Source of the DNA: Gallionella sp.
Lineage (GTDB): Bacteria > Pseudomonadota > Gammaproteobacteria > Burkholderiales > Gallionellaceae
DNA: 64,000 nt
Assembly: GCA_017880865.1 (NCBI GenBank)
Contig: JADGRL010000006.1
Location: forward strand, 1-64,000
Direction: 5' to 3'
The notes under the pieces were generated by a model, which saw nothing but the letters and a program-made list of their open reading frames with translations, ran no database searches and had not been told where the DNA came from. Both the position numbers and the translations under genes were made by a program. Positions 53,306-63,256 of this stretch are shown here, piece after piece; the first letter of the stretch is position 1, and each line of letters starts with the position of its first letter.

Positions 53306-54844
53306 CTAGGATTTGCATTCAAGGGCATCATTATCGACGCCTTGATGAGTCTGTGTATCTGGTTGGACAGACTGGTCTTTGGTGACCGACTGGTCTGGGG
53401 TTTCCGACTCCGGCACGCACGCTACAGGAGCTGGCACTGGTGCGGGTACAGGTGCCGGCACCACTGCCGCAACAGGCCACGAGAGTTTGGTCGCCACAGG
53501 GTACGCATAGGAAACCGCATTCCACGAAATTCCATAATCATAGATCAGCGCACTATATGCAACCGTTCCGGCGAGGGAGTGCGCGCCGGCCGTGACCGGG
53601 ATCGTGCCCACCGAGTAGATGCTGGTGCCGCCCATCGGGGTGAACAACGCCGCATTAACCGCGACGGTGTCCAGCTTCAGAGTTGCCAGCGCGGCGGTTT
53701 CGGTGACGACGTTCATGAATTCCCCCGTAGTTCCGGCAAGGCCATGTACGCCGAACGTCGCGTTGGTCATCCCCATTTCGGCTGGCGTAACCAGAACCAT
53801 GTTCGGGTCGCCTTTGAACGCTGTATCGTCTGCATAACCGCGCATGAATTGAGCCACCATCACAGGGTTATTGGACACGAACTCACCGGCTCCGGTCAGG
53901 ACGACATCCACGAATTGACCGGCATTCAATGTCCCGGCAATCAGACCGGCAGGCATCGTGGCAACAGTGGTGCCGTTCTGGGACGCGATGACGCGCACCG
54001 TATAACGCGCACGGCCGCTGAACAACGAGGTGTGGTAAATCTTGCCCCAGATAGACACATCGGTAAGCTGCTCGACAAGATAGTCGCAGTAACCGGTGCC
54101 GGACGGTATATCGGTACAACGATGGCCGCTGAACACGCCAACGGGCTTATCGGCCGCCACCAGCGTACCCGTCATATCCGCGTTCGCCGGATTTGCAAAC
54201 TGGTAGGTTTCTCCGATATTCAACATGACCGTAAATGCGGCACCGGCTGGCTTGGTCGCACCGGCAGCGGTAGGCGTGATGGTGACCGTGGTGGCGTTCT
54301 GAGTGGCGACCACGGCGAATTCCGACCCGGTGTATCGGGTGCTGGCATAAGACATCACATAATATTGTGTTCCGAGGCCGGGTGTCGGCAAGGCCAAATA
54401 ACCGTCAGCAGAAGTTGCATTTTCAGAAACCACATACACCGAGACGGGCGATAACGCCGTCACGTGGATACCCTTGGCTTGAACCGTCTCGTTCGCCGTC
54501 AGCACCACGGCAGGATCGAGCGTGATCACGGTCTGGGCATTTGCCGCAACCGAAAAGGGCGTAGTCACACCGTTAAATATCACATTGCCTGTGGTCGCGA
54601 CTGCCGCAGCCACAATCATCTTGTTGGTAACGGGCGTGTTATTGCATGAGGCGGGATTGCTGACACAAAGATGGTCGGGCAGCGTTAAATAGAAATCTGT
54701 CCCCGCTGAGGTGATGACAGGTGCGAGAGCTGCGACTGGGGCGGCAACTTGAGTCGCAGCTTTACCGCCACCACCGCACGCGGTCAAAATTAACGATGCC
54801 AGAAACAACACGCTTTGAAAAAGTTTTGTGTTATCTGAACGCAC
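53306..54844 (-). CDS. Lipoprotein with IgGFc-binding-like N-terminal domain
   Basis: GTG start after AGAGAGG; lipobox LTACGGGG; GTDFYLTLPDHL...ATTGNVIFNGVTTPFSVAANAQTVITLDPAVVL...IHVTALSPVSVYVVSE...YVMSY pattern. Confidence 0.75.
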   Translation of the reverse strand: MRSDNTKLFQSVLFLASLILTACGGGGKAATQVAAPVAALAPVITSAGTDFYLTLPDHLCVSNPASCNNTPVTNKMIVAAAVATTGNVIFNGVTTPFSVAANAQTVITLDPAVVLTANETVQAKGIHVTALSPVSVYVVSENATSADGYLALPTPGLGTQYYVMSYASTRYTGSEFAVVATQNATTVTITPTAAGATKPAGAAFTVMLNIGETYQFANPANADMTGTLVAADKPVGVFSGHRCTDIPSGTGYCDYLVEQLTDVSIWGKIYHTSLFSGRARYTVRVIASQNGTTVATMPAGLIAGTLNAGQFVDVVLTGAGEFVSNNPVMVAQFMRGYADDTAFKGDPNMVLVTPAEMGMTNATFGVHGLAGTTGEFMNVVTETAALATLKLDTVAVNAALFTPMGGTSIYSVGTIPVTAGAHSLAGTVAYSALIYDYGISWNAVSYAYPVATKLSWPVAAVVPAPVPAPVPAPVACVPESETPDQSVTKDQSVQPDTQTHQGVDNDALECKS

Positions 54845-54926
54845 GGGATACCTCTCTACTTCATATTTAAACGCTGTAGGGAACAAATGATTAATGCGAG
54901 GGATGCATACGGACGAACATCCGTAT

Positions 54927-55005
54927 CGCAGTCCCGCTACCATAGCTTCCCTTAGGCCGGTGACTTTGCGTCCTTACCTTTCGATAAGTTTGCCAAGTGG
55001 TGCAG
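54927..55005 (-). ncRNA. Cyclic di-GMP-I riboswitch (GEMM-I)
   Basis: Minus strand: CTGCACCACTTGGCAAACTTATCGAAAGGTAAGGACGCAAAGTCACCGGCCTAAGGGAAGCTATGGTAGCGGGACTGCG; GAAA tetraloop on CTTATC/GGTAAG stem, GGACGCAAAG core, CCTAAG...TATGG tetraloop receptor, GTAGCGGG. Confidence 0.95.
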
Positions 55006-55034
55006 ATTATTTAGATAGGCACGAATAGAGTCAA
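55006..55034 (-). promoter_or_regulatory. Possible sigma70 promoter ahead of riboswitch
   Basis: TTGACT - 17 nt - AATAAT on minus strand; spacing leaves the transcription start close to the aptamer 5' end. Confidence 0.4.
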
Positions 55035-55141
55035 AGTCTACCCGACGAGTGGTTGAGTTAACGGACGAGCGGCAAATTTGACAAGCAGGCTGCTGGTTGC
55101 CCATACCCCATCCAAAGCCATGCTGCTACTGGCAACACGCC

Positions 55142-55177
55142 AAAACAAACAAGCCCGCAAGCGGGCTTGTTTGTTTT
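55142..55177 (-). terminator. Terminator after FecR-domain gene 55189..56124
   Basis: AAAACAAACAAGCCCGC-AA-GCGGGCTTGTTTGTTTT perfect stem. Confidence 0.9.
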
Positions 55178-55188
55178 AAAACCGCAGA

Positions 55189-56124
55189 TCAGTGCCGTGG
55201 CTCAGTTACGCCTTCTGTGTGGATCGTGTTGGTACCAGAATGCTCTGTGGAGGGTGTTAGCGAAGTAGCGCCCTCCCCTCCGGTTTTGTTCGTCGTCGTT
55301 TCATGCACTTCGATTTTGTCCACCGTCGCCGTTTCACGCATTTCGTTTTTATCCGTCGTCGCAGTTCCACGCATTTCTCTGGAACCTTCTCGGCCACTTT
55401 CCTTGCCAGCCTCTCTGCTACCGTCCCGGGCACCCTCCTTGCCACCTTCATGCTTGTCACCACCGGCTTGCGATGCAGGCTGGGCGGCTACCGTGAAGAT
55501 ATTGAGGTTAATCGGTTGCAGATGCGGCATTTGATCGGTCGCACCGGCAAAACCCATCTGGTTGGGCAGCACGAAGACCGTGCCCTTCTCGGTCGTCATG
55601 GAAGTCTCGCCCATATTCACCTTGTTATAAGTGCCGATGGGTGCCGTTGCCGTCAATGAGCTTTCCGGCGTGACCACAAATATTTCATGATCCGTACCGC
55701 GAATGCCGATGGTTGTTGCGGGCGTGGTAATGTGATAATTGACTTTATTCTCCTTCCCGATCAAGCCGGTAATGGCGCGAAAGCCGCCTTTGAACAAGGA
55801 GAAAAAGCTCCGTTCAGTGCCGTCTTGATGTCCATTGAAGGTGAAACGGTCAATCTTGAGTTTGGTGTCGGAGCGCATCGCGATGATGCCGCCATCTTCC
55901 ATCCTGATTTGCGCGGAGGCGGTTTGTGTGGAGATCAACGTATCGCCTTCGTTAACCACATCGCCTTTCCTGATCGCATGCGTCACGCCGGTGGCGGTCG
56001 TCAACTGAACCGTACCGTGCACGAACTGTACTCGCCCCGCGACTGCGGCATAAACACTGCCGCTATTACTGACCAGTACCAGCAGCGTAATCAGACTGAG
56101 CAACGCTTTAATAAAGTTTTTCAT
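55189..56124 (-). CDS. FecR-domain exported protein (paralog of 50974..51819)
   Basis: VAGRVQFVHGTVQLTTATGVTHAIRKGDVVNEGDTLIS...ITTPATTIGIRGTDHEIFVV; charged repeat tail. Confidence 0.88.
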   Translation of the reverse strand: MKNFIKALLSLITLLVLVSNSGSVYAAVAGRVQFVHGTVQLTTATGVTHAIRKGDVVNEGDTLISTQTASAQIRMEDGGIIAMRSDTKLKIDRFTFNGHQDGTERSFFSLFKGGFRAITGLIGKENKVNYHITTPATTIGIRGTDHEIFVVTPESSLTATAPIGTYNKVNMGETSMTTEKGTVFVLPNQMGFAGATDQMPHLQPINLNIFTVAAQPASQAGGDKHEGGKEGARDGSREAGKESGREGSREMRGTATTDKNEMRETATVDKIEVHETTTNKTGGEGATSLTPSTEHSGTNTIHTEGVTEPRH

Positions 56125-56146
56125 GTCACATCCTGTTCAAGTTTGA

Positions 56147-57598
56147 TTATTTGAAATTGCGCCGTATCGTCAACGAAATATCGGTACGGTCATAGCTATA
56201 CGCGGCCACATTCGACATATTATTAAAACGCGTCAGTTGCGGGCGCACCGTCCATAGATTATCCAGATACCAGTTCGCTCCCAACGTCCAGTCATCCAAT
56301 TGGTCGGTGCGCTGACCGGAAATTGTCGTGTTGACCTTGTCGAAACTGCCGACTTGTACGCCTGCACTGAAAAACAGTTTCGCTATATCACCGATGGCCG
56401 CTTGCGCGCCGACACGAAATCCGCCGAAACGCTTGACCCCATCGACTCGCCCACCGTTGGGATAGGCCAGCGAGACCGGCCCGACATCATTCTCAACTCC
56501 AAAATACAAGTTACCGGACAGCGTCGACTTCGCGTCGGCCAGCACATGCAGCCCGCCTACACCCGCAGCCAGCTGATTGATGTCATTTGCCTGCATGACC
56601 GTATCGAGATAGCGATATTGCACATACTGGCCGAATACATTCACCTGATTGCTGGCACCCACCGCATGGCGCCATTCCCCATTGAGGCCAGAGGTGTCGC
56701 GATCACGCGCGCCGCCCAAGGTGTGCTGCCCGCCCGACACGCCCAAACGGAACCAGTCGGCACCCGTGCCATAAATAACGCCTGCGCGTCCATCTAGGCT
56801 AAACGCATCAAAACTTTTTTGCTTGTAGTTGCCGCGCTGGTTCAGATCCGCTCCCGCATACAATCGCCAATTGGCATCCGGGCTGTGATTGATTTCGCCC
56901 CCCGCCGCCACGCCATAATAATTATCGACTAACTCCACGCTGTTCAGATTGAGGGTTGGAGTCACGATATTGTTCGGAATTTCGGAAGCGTTGTTGACGT
57001 TAGTGTCGTGCCCCCCGGTTCCCTCAATATAGCCGCTGATGCGCGTCTGCTTCCCGCTTTCCTGCCCGGCAATGTTATCCAGATACTTCTGGATCGTGGC
57101 TCGCGCCGCGTCAGAAGGATTTTGTCTCAACACGGTTTCAAATTCGGTCTTGGCGCGCGGCATATCGCCCAACTGATAATAAGCGCGCGCCATGTCCAGA
57201 CGCGCACCGGCATACTCCGTATCCACCGCCAGCACCCGCTCGAAGGCGAGCGTCGCCTTGTCCGGCTTGCCGCTATCCAACGCGGCAATGCCGATCAGAT
57301 AATCGAAGCGCACCTCGCCCGAACGCTCGAACTCAAGCGGCTCCAGCAGATGATAGGCATCGGCAGGTTTGCCCGCTTTCATTAGGGCTTCGGCATCGCG
57401 CAACGGTTTTTCGAGCGCTTCACTCTCAGCCGGGCTCAGCGCCACTGGTTCGGCAAGCTCGGGCGCAGGCTGTCCGGCTGCTGCTGGCAGGGCTTCGGGT
57501 TGCACGGTTGCAGTTGGCATGTCTTCTTGCGCATAAACCCCGCTTGCCGCCAGCAAAAATCCTGCGCACACCCAACTTGCCGATTTAACAAATTTCAT
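56147..57598 (-). CDS. TPR protein with C-terminal outer-membrane barrel (Slam/DUF560-like), paralog of 51835..53259
   Basis: Start MKFVKSASWVCAGFLLAASGVYA; TPR nearly identical to the paralog; barrel ending YSYDRTDISLTIRRNFK. Confidence 0.75.
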   Translation of the reverse strand: MKFVKSASWVCAGFLLAASGVYAQEDMPTATVQPEALPAAAGQPAPELAEPVALSPAESEALEKPLRDAEALMKAGKPADAYHLLEPLEFERSGEVRFDYLIGIAALDSGKPDKATLAFERVLAVDTEYAGARLDMARAYYQLGDMPRAKTEFETVLRQNPSDAARATIQKYLDNIAGQESGKQTRISGYIEGTGGHDTNVNNASEIPNNIVTPTLNLNSVELVDNYYGVAAGGEINHSPDANWRLYAGADLNQRGNYKQKSFDAFSLDGRAGVIYGTGADWFRLGVSGGQHTLGGARDRDTSGLNGEWRHAVGASNQVNVFGQYVQYRYLDTVMQANDINQLAAGVGGLHVLADAKSTLSGNLYFGVENDVGPVSLAYPNGGRVDGVKRFGGFRVGAQAAIGDIAKLFFSAGVQVGSFDKVNTTISGQRTDQLDDWTLGANWYLDNLWTVRPQLTRFNNMSNVAAYSYDRTDISLTIRRNFK

Positions 57599-57781
57599 GA
57601 TTCTCTGCCCCGCCTTAGTATTGATTTCTGATAATTCCAATTCGCTATGGTAACAAGAATGATGCCGCGCGCATGCTACGCGACCGGCATAATTGTTATT
57701 ATTTGTAACGCAAACTGGAATGAGCATAATACGTTTTCAACGTGCCATGCATTTGAGGTTAATTTGCCGAAAAGTTCCGTG

Positions 57782-58456
57782 CTATATCAATCCTTTTTCT
57801 GCAAACGACAATGTCTGCCCGACCGCCACGATGAAGTGATCCAGCACGCGCACGTCCACCAGACTCAAGGCCTGCTTGAGCGCGTCGGTTAGCAGTTGAT
57901 CCGATTGGCTGGGTTCGGCGACACCGGAAGGATGGTTATGAGCGAGGATGACGGCCGCCGCATTGTGCGCCAGTGCGCGCTTGACCACCTCGCGCGGATA
58001 CACGCTGGTCTGGCCCAGCGTGCCGTGGAACAACTCTTCCGAGGCGATCACGCGATGCTGGGTATCAAGAAACAGCACCAGAAAAACCTCCTGGTCCCGC
58101 CCGCCCAGCAACAGCTGCAAATAATCGCGCACCGCGCGCGGCGAGTTAAGCACATCACCTCGCTGCAACTCTTCCTTCAACGCGCGCCGCGACATTTCCA
58201 GCACCGCTTGCAGTTGCACAAATTTGGCCTGCCCCATGCCCTTAGTTTCGCAAAAATCGGACTCGCTGGCCGCGACCAGAGAGGTGAGATTGCCGAACCG
58301 AGTGAGCAGCTCGCGCGCCAGATCCACCGCGCTCTTGCCCTTCACGCCGGTGCGCAAAAAGATCGCCAGCAACTCCGCATCGGACAACGAGGCCGCGCCG
58401 CGCGTTAAGAGTTTCTCACGCGGACGCTCTCCTTCGGGCCAGTCAGTGATTGCCAT
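57782..58456 (-). CDS. radC: DNA repair protein RadC / JAB-domain protein
   Basis: [50 protein letters not shown]...[17 protein letters not shown]. Confidence 0.97.
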   Translation of the reverse strand: MAITDWPEGERPREKLLTRGAASLSDAELLAIFLRTGVKGKSAVDLARELLTRFGNLTSLVAASESDFCETKGMGQAKFVQLQAVLEMSRRALKEELQRGDVLNSPRAVRDYLQLLLGGRDQEVFLVLFLDTQHRVIASEELFHGTLGQTSVYPREVVKRALAHNAAAVILAHNHPSGVAEPSQSDQLLTDALKQALSLVDVRVLDHFIVAVGQTLSFAEKGLI

Positions 58457-58493
58457 ATAACCTCTCAGCCCAGACGGGCTGTTTCTTGTTAAT

Positions 58494-59741
58494 ATGCGCA
58501 GCATTATGAAGCAAGAACCGATAAAGCGTATCGTGCCAGTGAATCGCATCATTCTCGGCATTACCGGCGGCATCGCGGCCTACAAGGCGGCGGAGTTTGC
58601 GCGCCTGCTGATCAAGCAGGGCGTCGAGGTGCAGGTCGTGATGACCGAGGCGGCCTGCCATTTCATCACGCCTGCCACGATGCAGGCGCTCACGGGTCGC
58701 CCGGTGTTGGTCAATCAGTGGGACGCCACCCCAAATGGTATGGCACACATAGCCACTAGCCGCGCCGCCGATGCGATTGTGATCGCACCCGCGAGTGCCG
58801 ATTTCATCGCCAAGCTGACGCACGGACTGGCGGATGACTTGCTCTCCACCTTGTGTCTGGCGCGAAATTGCCCGCTGATTGTCGCTCCGGCTATGAACCG
58901 CGAGATGTGGCTGAATGCGGCGACGCAGCGCAACGTCAAACAACTGGTTGCCGATGGCGTACAAGTGTTGGGGCCGGATAGCGGCGTGCAAGCCTGCGGC
59001 GAAGAAGGCATGGGGCGGATGCTGGAGGCTGCGGAGTTGGCGCGGGATGTAGGTCGGGTTTTAACCCGACACAGTGACAGCGTCGGGTTAAAACCCGACC
59101 TACGAGGCCAGAAAATTATTATCACCGCCGGGCCAACTTACGAGGCGATCGACGCGGTGCGCGGCATCACCAATCGCAGCTCGGGCAAGATGGGTTATGC
59201 GATCGCGCAAGCCGCGCTGGAGCTGGGTGCAGAAGTCACGCTGATTTCCGGGCCGACCGCGCAGCCCAAACCGCAGGGCGCGCAATGCGTGGATGTGCAA
59301 AGTGCCGAACAGATGTTCGATGCCGTCAAACAACACTTGAGTGGTTGCGCTATTTTCATCGGTGTGGCGGCGGTGGCCGATTACCGTGTCGCACAACCCA
59401 GCGTGCAAAAAATCAAGAAAAGCGCGGCCCCGCTCACGCTGGAACTCGTGCCCAACCCGGACATTCTGGCGTATGTCGCCAATCTGCCGAATCCGCCCTT
59501 CTGCGTGGGCTTTGCCGCCGAGAGCGAGAATCTCGCGGAATATGCCGAAGCCAAACGCCGCGCGAAAAAACTGCCATTGCTGGTGGGCAATCTGGCGCAG
59601 CAGGCCATCGGCAGCGACGACAATGAACTGATATTATTTGATGACAGCGGCAGACAGACCCTGCCGCGCGCCGACAAACTCACGCTGGCAAGGCAATTGA
59701 TGCAGCGTATCGCACAACGTAATCAGGGAGTACTGAAATGA
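58494..59741 (+). CDS. coaBC: Bifunctional phosphopantothenoylcysteine decarboxylase/synthetase
   Basis: [71 protein letters not shown]. Confidence 0.97.
   Translation: MRSIMKQEPIKRIVPVNRIILGITGGIAAYKAAEFARLLIKQGVEVQVVMTEAACHFITPATMQALTGRPVLVNQWDATPNGMAHIATSRAADAIVIAPASADFIAKLTHGLADDLLSTLCLARNCPLIVAPAMNREMWLNAATQRNVKQLVADGVQVLGPDSGVQACGEEGMGRMLEAAELARDVGRVLTRHSDSVGLKPDLRGQKIIITAGPTYEAIDAVRGITNRSSGKMGYAIAQAALELGAEVTLISGPTAQPKPQGAQCVDVQSAEQMFDAVKQHLSGCAIFIGVAAVADYRVAQPSVQKIKKSAAPLTLELVPNPDILAYVANLPNPPFCVGFAAESENLAEYAEAKRRAKKLPLLVGNLAQQAIGSDDNELILFDDSGRQTLPRADKLTLARQLMQRIAQRNQGVLK
59049..59103. repeat. REP/BIME-like inverted repeat inside coaBC (22-nt arms, 11-nt spacer)
   Basis: GTAGGTCGGGTTTTAACCCGAC-acagtgacagc-GTCGGGTTAAAACCCGACCTAC, perfect inverted repeat, each arm itself palindromic. 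Confidence 0.95.
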
Positions 59742-60229
59742 AACACAATGCCCCAACGAAACATGCCGAGTCCGTGCAACACCTCGCGGTCGATGTCAAA
59801 ATTCTCGACCCTCGCTTGCATGAAAATATGCCCGGTTATGCGACTGCCGGTTCGGCGGGGATCGATTTGCGCGCGTGTATCGAACACAACATCGTGATTC
59901 AGCCCAAGCAGTGCGAACTGATCCCCAGCGGCATTGCGGTACACCTGGACAGCCCGGGTTATGCTGCGATGATTTTGCCGCGTTCCGGTCTGGGGCATAA
60001 GCACGGCATCGTGCTGGGCAATCTGGTCGGCCTGATCGACTCGGATTATCAGGGACAGATTTTCGTCTCGTTATGGAACCGCAGCCAAATCCCTTTCACG
60101 CTGATGCCGATGGAGCGCATGGCGCAACTGGTGATCGTGCCGGTGATGCAGGCGAAATTCAATATCGTGGAAGAATTTCCGGTAAGCGAACGCGGCAGCG
60201 GCGGTTTCGGCAGCACCGGCAAGCATTGA
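59738..60229 (+). CDS. dut: dUTP diphosphatase
   Basis: [55 protein letters not shown]. Confidence 0.97.
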   Translation: MKHNAPTKHAESVQHLAVDVKILDPRLHENMPGYATAGSAGIDLRACIEHNIVIQPKQCELIPSGIAVHLDSPGYAAMILPRSGLGHKHGIVLGNLVGLIDSDYQGQIFVSLWNRSQIPFTLMPMERMAQLVIVPVMQAKFNIVEEFPVSERGSGGFGSTGKH

Positions 60230-60243
60230 ACCCTTTCAGTATA

Positions 60244-60275
60244 AAAAAAGGGCGCGATTTATCGCGCCCTTTTTT
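60244..60275. terminator. Intrinsic terminator between dut and the CBS protein
   Basis: AAAAAAGGGCGCGAT-TT-ATCGCGCCCTTTTTT. Confidence 0.93.
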
Positions 60276-60296
60276 ATTAGAAAACTTGCGCCGAAT

Positions 60297-60851
60297 TTAA
60301 AGTGTGCGCCAATCCGAAACGCCCAACTGACGGGCGATCTGGGCCATTGAAAACACGCCACACACGGTTTGCCTACCATCCGCGCCCTCGTCCACCACCA
60401 AGCCATGCTGCCGGTGAGCTTGTTTCAGCGTGGCGACAATTTGTCCGACCTTGGCATTTTTTATATCAGCCATTTTCAACACTTCCAACTGACGCTGCGT
60501 AGTCATGATGTCGCGCACCAGAATGTCGGCATATTCCCCGCCCATGTTTTGCAGGAAGCGCGTCGGCTTTTCTCCCAGCACATCGGTTGCCGTCAGCAAC
60601 CCGAACACCTGATCCTTGACATCCAGCACCAGCGCCATACGCACCTCAAACCGGATCATCTTGGCATTGGCTTGTTCAATCGAAGTCATGGGACGCACAT
60701 TCACCAGCGCAACCTTGCTCAAATCGGTCATCACGTCCGTTGCCGGATCGCTCAGCTTGACGTGCTCGGGAAGTTTCTGGGTCGGGCGCGCGTATGTCGA
60801 GCCCGCTTTAAACATAGCCAACGGAAGCACACTGTATTCTTTTAATGACAT
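60297..60851 (-). CDS. CBS-domain protein
   Basis: Two CBS-like halves: LVNVRPMTSIEQANAKMI..ALVLDVKDQVFGLLTATDVLGE and VRDIMTTQRQLEVLKMADIKNAKVGQIVATLKQAHRQHGLVVDE. Confidence 0.82.
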   Translation of the reverse strand: MSLKEYSVLPLAMFKAGSTYARPTQKLPEHVKLSDPATDVMTDLSKVALVNVRPMTSIEQANAKMIRFEVRMALVLDVKDQVFGLLTATDVLGEKPTRFLQNMGGEYADILVRDIMTTQRQLEVLKMADIKNAKVGQIVATLKQAHRQHGLVVDEGADGRQTVCGVFSMAQIARQLGVSDWRTL

Positions 60852-60879
60852 TGCCCTGACTCCTTAAAGTTAACGGGAA

Positions 60880-61392
60880 CTACCGATGCGCGTGCTGCAA
60901 ATGTGCTGCGTTATGTTTGGGGACCGGAAGGTAGCCGGCCAACTCATTAAGCGCCATCGTATAAACTTCACGCTTGAATTCGATCACGGCGGCGATGTCC
61001 AGCCAGTAATCGTTCCAACGCCACGCATCAAACTCGGGATGCGTGCTGGCACGTAAACAGACATCACAATCACGACCCACCAGGCGCAACAAGAACCATA
61101 TCTGCTTTTGTCCGCGATAACCACCGCGAGATTCACGCTTGCTCCAGCTTTGCGGAACCTCGTAACGCATCCAGTCACGGGTGCGCCCGAGTATTCTGAC
61201 ATGCTCCGGCATCAAGCCGACCTCTTCGTGCAACTCGCGGTACATCGCCTGCTCCGGGGTCTCGCCGTGCTGAATTCCGCCTTGCGGAAACTGCCATGCA
61301 TGCTGCCTCACCCGCTTGCCCCAAAGCACCTGATTCCTGTCATTCGTGATGATAATGCCGACATTCGGGCGGTAGCCGTCTCGGTCTATCAT
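60880..61392 (-). CDS. rppH: RNA pyrophosphohydrolase
   Basis: [60 protein letters not shown]. Confidence 0.97.
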   Translation of the reverse strand: MIDRDGYRPNVGIIITNDRNQVLWGKRVRQHAWQFPQGGIQHGETPEQAMYRELHEEVGLMPEHVRILGRTRDWMRYEVPQSWSKRESRGGYRGQKQIWFLLRLVGRDCDVCLRASTHPEFDAWRWNDYWLDIAAVIEFKREVYTMALNELAGYLPVPKHNAAHLQHAHR

Positions 61393-61549
61393 TTTCGATT
61401 CTACTTAAGTTAATTTAATAGTTGGATTCTTTCACATTTCACCTGCAATGAAAAGAGAATCAGCCGAGGGTTAAGTTCCTTAACATACCGAAATACGAGC
61501 ATTCGCTGTAAAATCTAAAACTCACAATCATAATCAGGTCGTAGCCGTC

Positions 61550-63256
61550 ATGCGCGTTTCACAATTTTTCATCTCCACACTCAAAGAAGCCCCTTCCGAA
61601 GCCGAACTTGCCAGCCACAAATTGATGATGCGCGCGGGTTATATCAGAAAGCTCGCCAGCGGCCTGTATACCTGGATGCCGCTGGGACTTCGCGTATTGC
61701 GCAAGGTGGAGCATATCGTGCGCGAAGAGATGGATCGCAGCGGCGGAATCGAATTGCTGATGCCTGCGGTACAACCCGCCGAACTGTGGCAGGAAACCGG
61801 GCGCTGGGAAGTGTTCGGCCCGCAGATGTTAAAAATTAAAGACCGGCACGACAATCAATTCTGTTTCGGCCCCACCCACGAAGAAGTGATCACCGACATC
61901 GCGCGCCGCGAAATCCGCAGCTACCGCCAACTGCCGATCAACTTCTACCAGATCCAGACCAAATTTCGCGACGAGGTACGCCCGCGTTTCGGCGTGATGC
62001 GCGCGCGCGAATTCCTGATGAAGGATGCATATTCTTTCCATGCCGACTATGCGAGTCTGGAGCAAACTTATCAGGTCATGTTTGACACCTACTCGCGTAT
62101 CTTCACCCGCTTAGGCCTGAAGTTCCGCGCCGTCGCGGCAGATACCGGTGCGATTGGAGGTTCCGGCTCGCACGAGTTTCATGTGCTGGCGGATTCTGGG
62201 GAGGACGCACTGGCCTACTGCCCGGATTCGGAATACGCCGCGAATGTGGAACTGGCGGAAGCGGTTGCGCCCGCTACGCCGCGCGCAGTGCCCACGCAGG
62301 AAATGCAAAAGGTCATCACCCCCGGACAGAAGACGATTGAAGAAGTCGCTGCATTTCTGAATGTGACGCCGCAACAGATACTCAAGAGCATCGCATTGAT
62401 TGCTGGGGATGGCGGTTTCGCCCTGCTGTTGCTGCGCGGCGATCACACACTGAATGAAATCAAAGCTGCAAAAGTGCTGGGAGAATTCCGCTTTGCGACA
62501 GAAGCTGAAATAGAGCAGCACATGGGTTGCCGTGCCGGATATATCGGACCGGTTAATACACCTGTGCGCATTTTCGCCGATCGTTCAGCCGCCGCGATGA
62601 GCAACTTTGTTTGCGGTGCCAACGAAGATGGCTTCCATTACACCGGTGCGAATTTCGGAAATCAAATCACATTGCTTGAGGCGGCTATTTTAGACATCCG
62701 CAACGTGGTCACCGGCGACGCTTCGCCGGACGGCAAAGGCTCTCTGGAAATTTGCCGGGGCATCGAAGTCGGGCATATCTTTCAGTTGCGCACCCAATAT
62801 GCCGCAGCCTTGAAAGCCACTTTTCTGGACGCGCAGGGCAAGGCGCAAACCCTCGAGATGGGCTGTTACGGCATCGGCGTGTCACGCATCGTCGCCGCCG
62901 CGATCGAGCAGAATTTCGACGAGCGCGGCATCACGCTACCTGTCGCGATGGCGCCGTTCCAGATCGCCATCGTGCCGATCGGCATGGGCAAGAGCGCAGC
63001 GGTGCGCGAGGCAGTCGAACAGCTTTATGCCCAGCTGAAAACCGCCGATATCGAGGTGTTGCTGGATGACCGCGACGAGCGTCCAGGCGTGATGTTTGCC
63101 GACATGGAGCTGATCGGTATTCCGCATCGCATCGTCATCGGTGAACGCGGCTTGAAGGAAGGCATGTTGGAATATCAGGGACGGCGCGATACCGCAGCTC
63201 AAAGTATCCCCTTGCAAAACGCGCTGGAGTTCGTAAAATCAAGGCTATGCGACTAA
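61550..63256 (+). CDS. proS: Prolyl-tRNA synthetase
   Basis: [54 protein letters not shown]; YbaK-like insertion; [20 protein letters not shown]. Confidence 0.98.
   Translation: MRVSQFFISTLKEAPSEAELASHKLMMRAGYIRKLASGLYTWMPLGLRVLRKVEHIVREEMDRSGGIELLMPAVQPAELWQETGRWEVFGPQMLKIKDRHDNQFCFGPTHEEVITDIARREIRSYRQLPINFYQIQTKFRDEVRPRFGVMRAREFLMKDAYSFHADYASLEQTYQVMFDTYSRIFTRLGLKFRAVAADTGAIGGSGSHEFHVLADSGEDALAYCPDSEYAANVELAEAVAPATPRAVPTQEMQKVITPGQKTIEEVAAFLNVTPQQILKSIALIAGDGGFALLLLRGDHTLNEIKAAKVLGEFRFATEAEIEQHMGCRAGYIGPVNTPVRIFADRSAAAMSNFVCGANEDGFHYTGANFGNQITLLEAAILDIRNVVTGDASPDGKGSLEICRGIEVGHIFQLRTQYAAALKATFLDAQGKAQTLEMGCYGIGVSRIVAAAIEQNFDERGITLPVAMAPFQIAIVPIGMGKSAAVREAVEQLYAQLKTADIEVLLDDRDERPGVMFADMELIGIPHRIVIGERGLKEGMLEYQGRRDTAAQSIPLQNALEFVKSRLCD

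Noticed and set aside
53300-54454. 384-aa plus-strand ORF
   Set aside because: Antisense to the IgGFc-like lipoprotein gene; Arg/His-rich mirrored frame.
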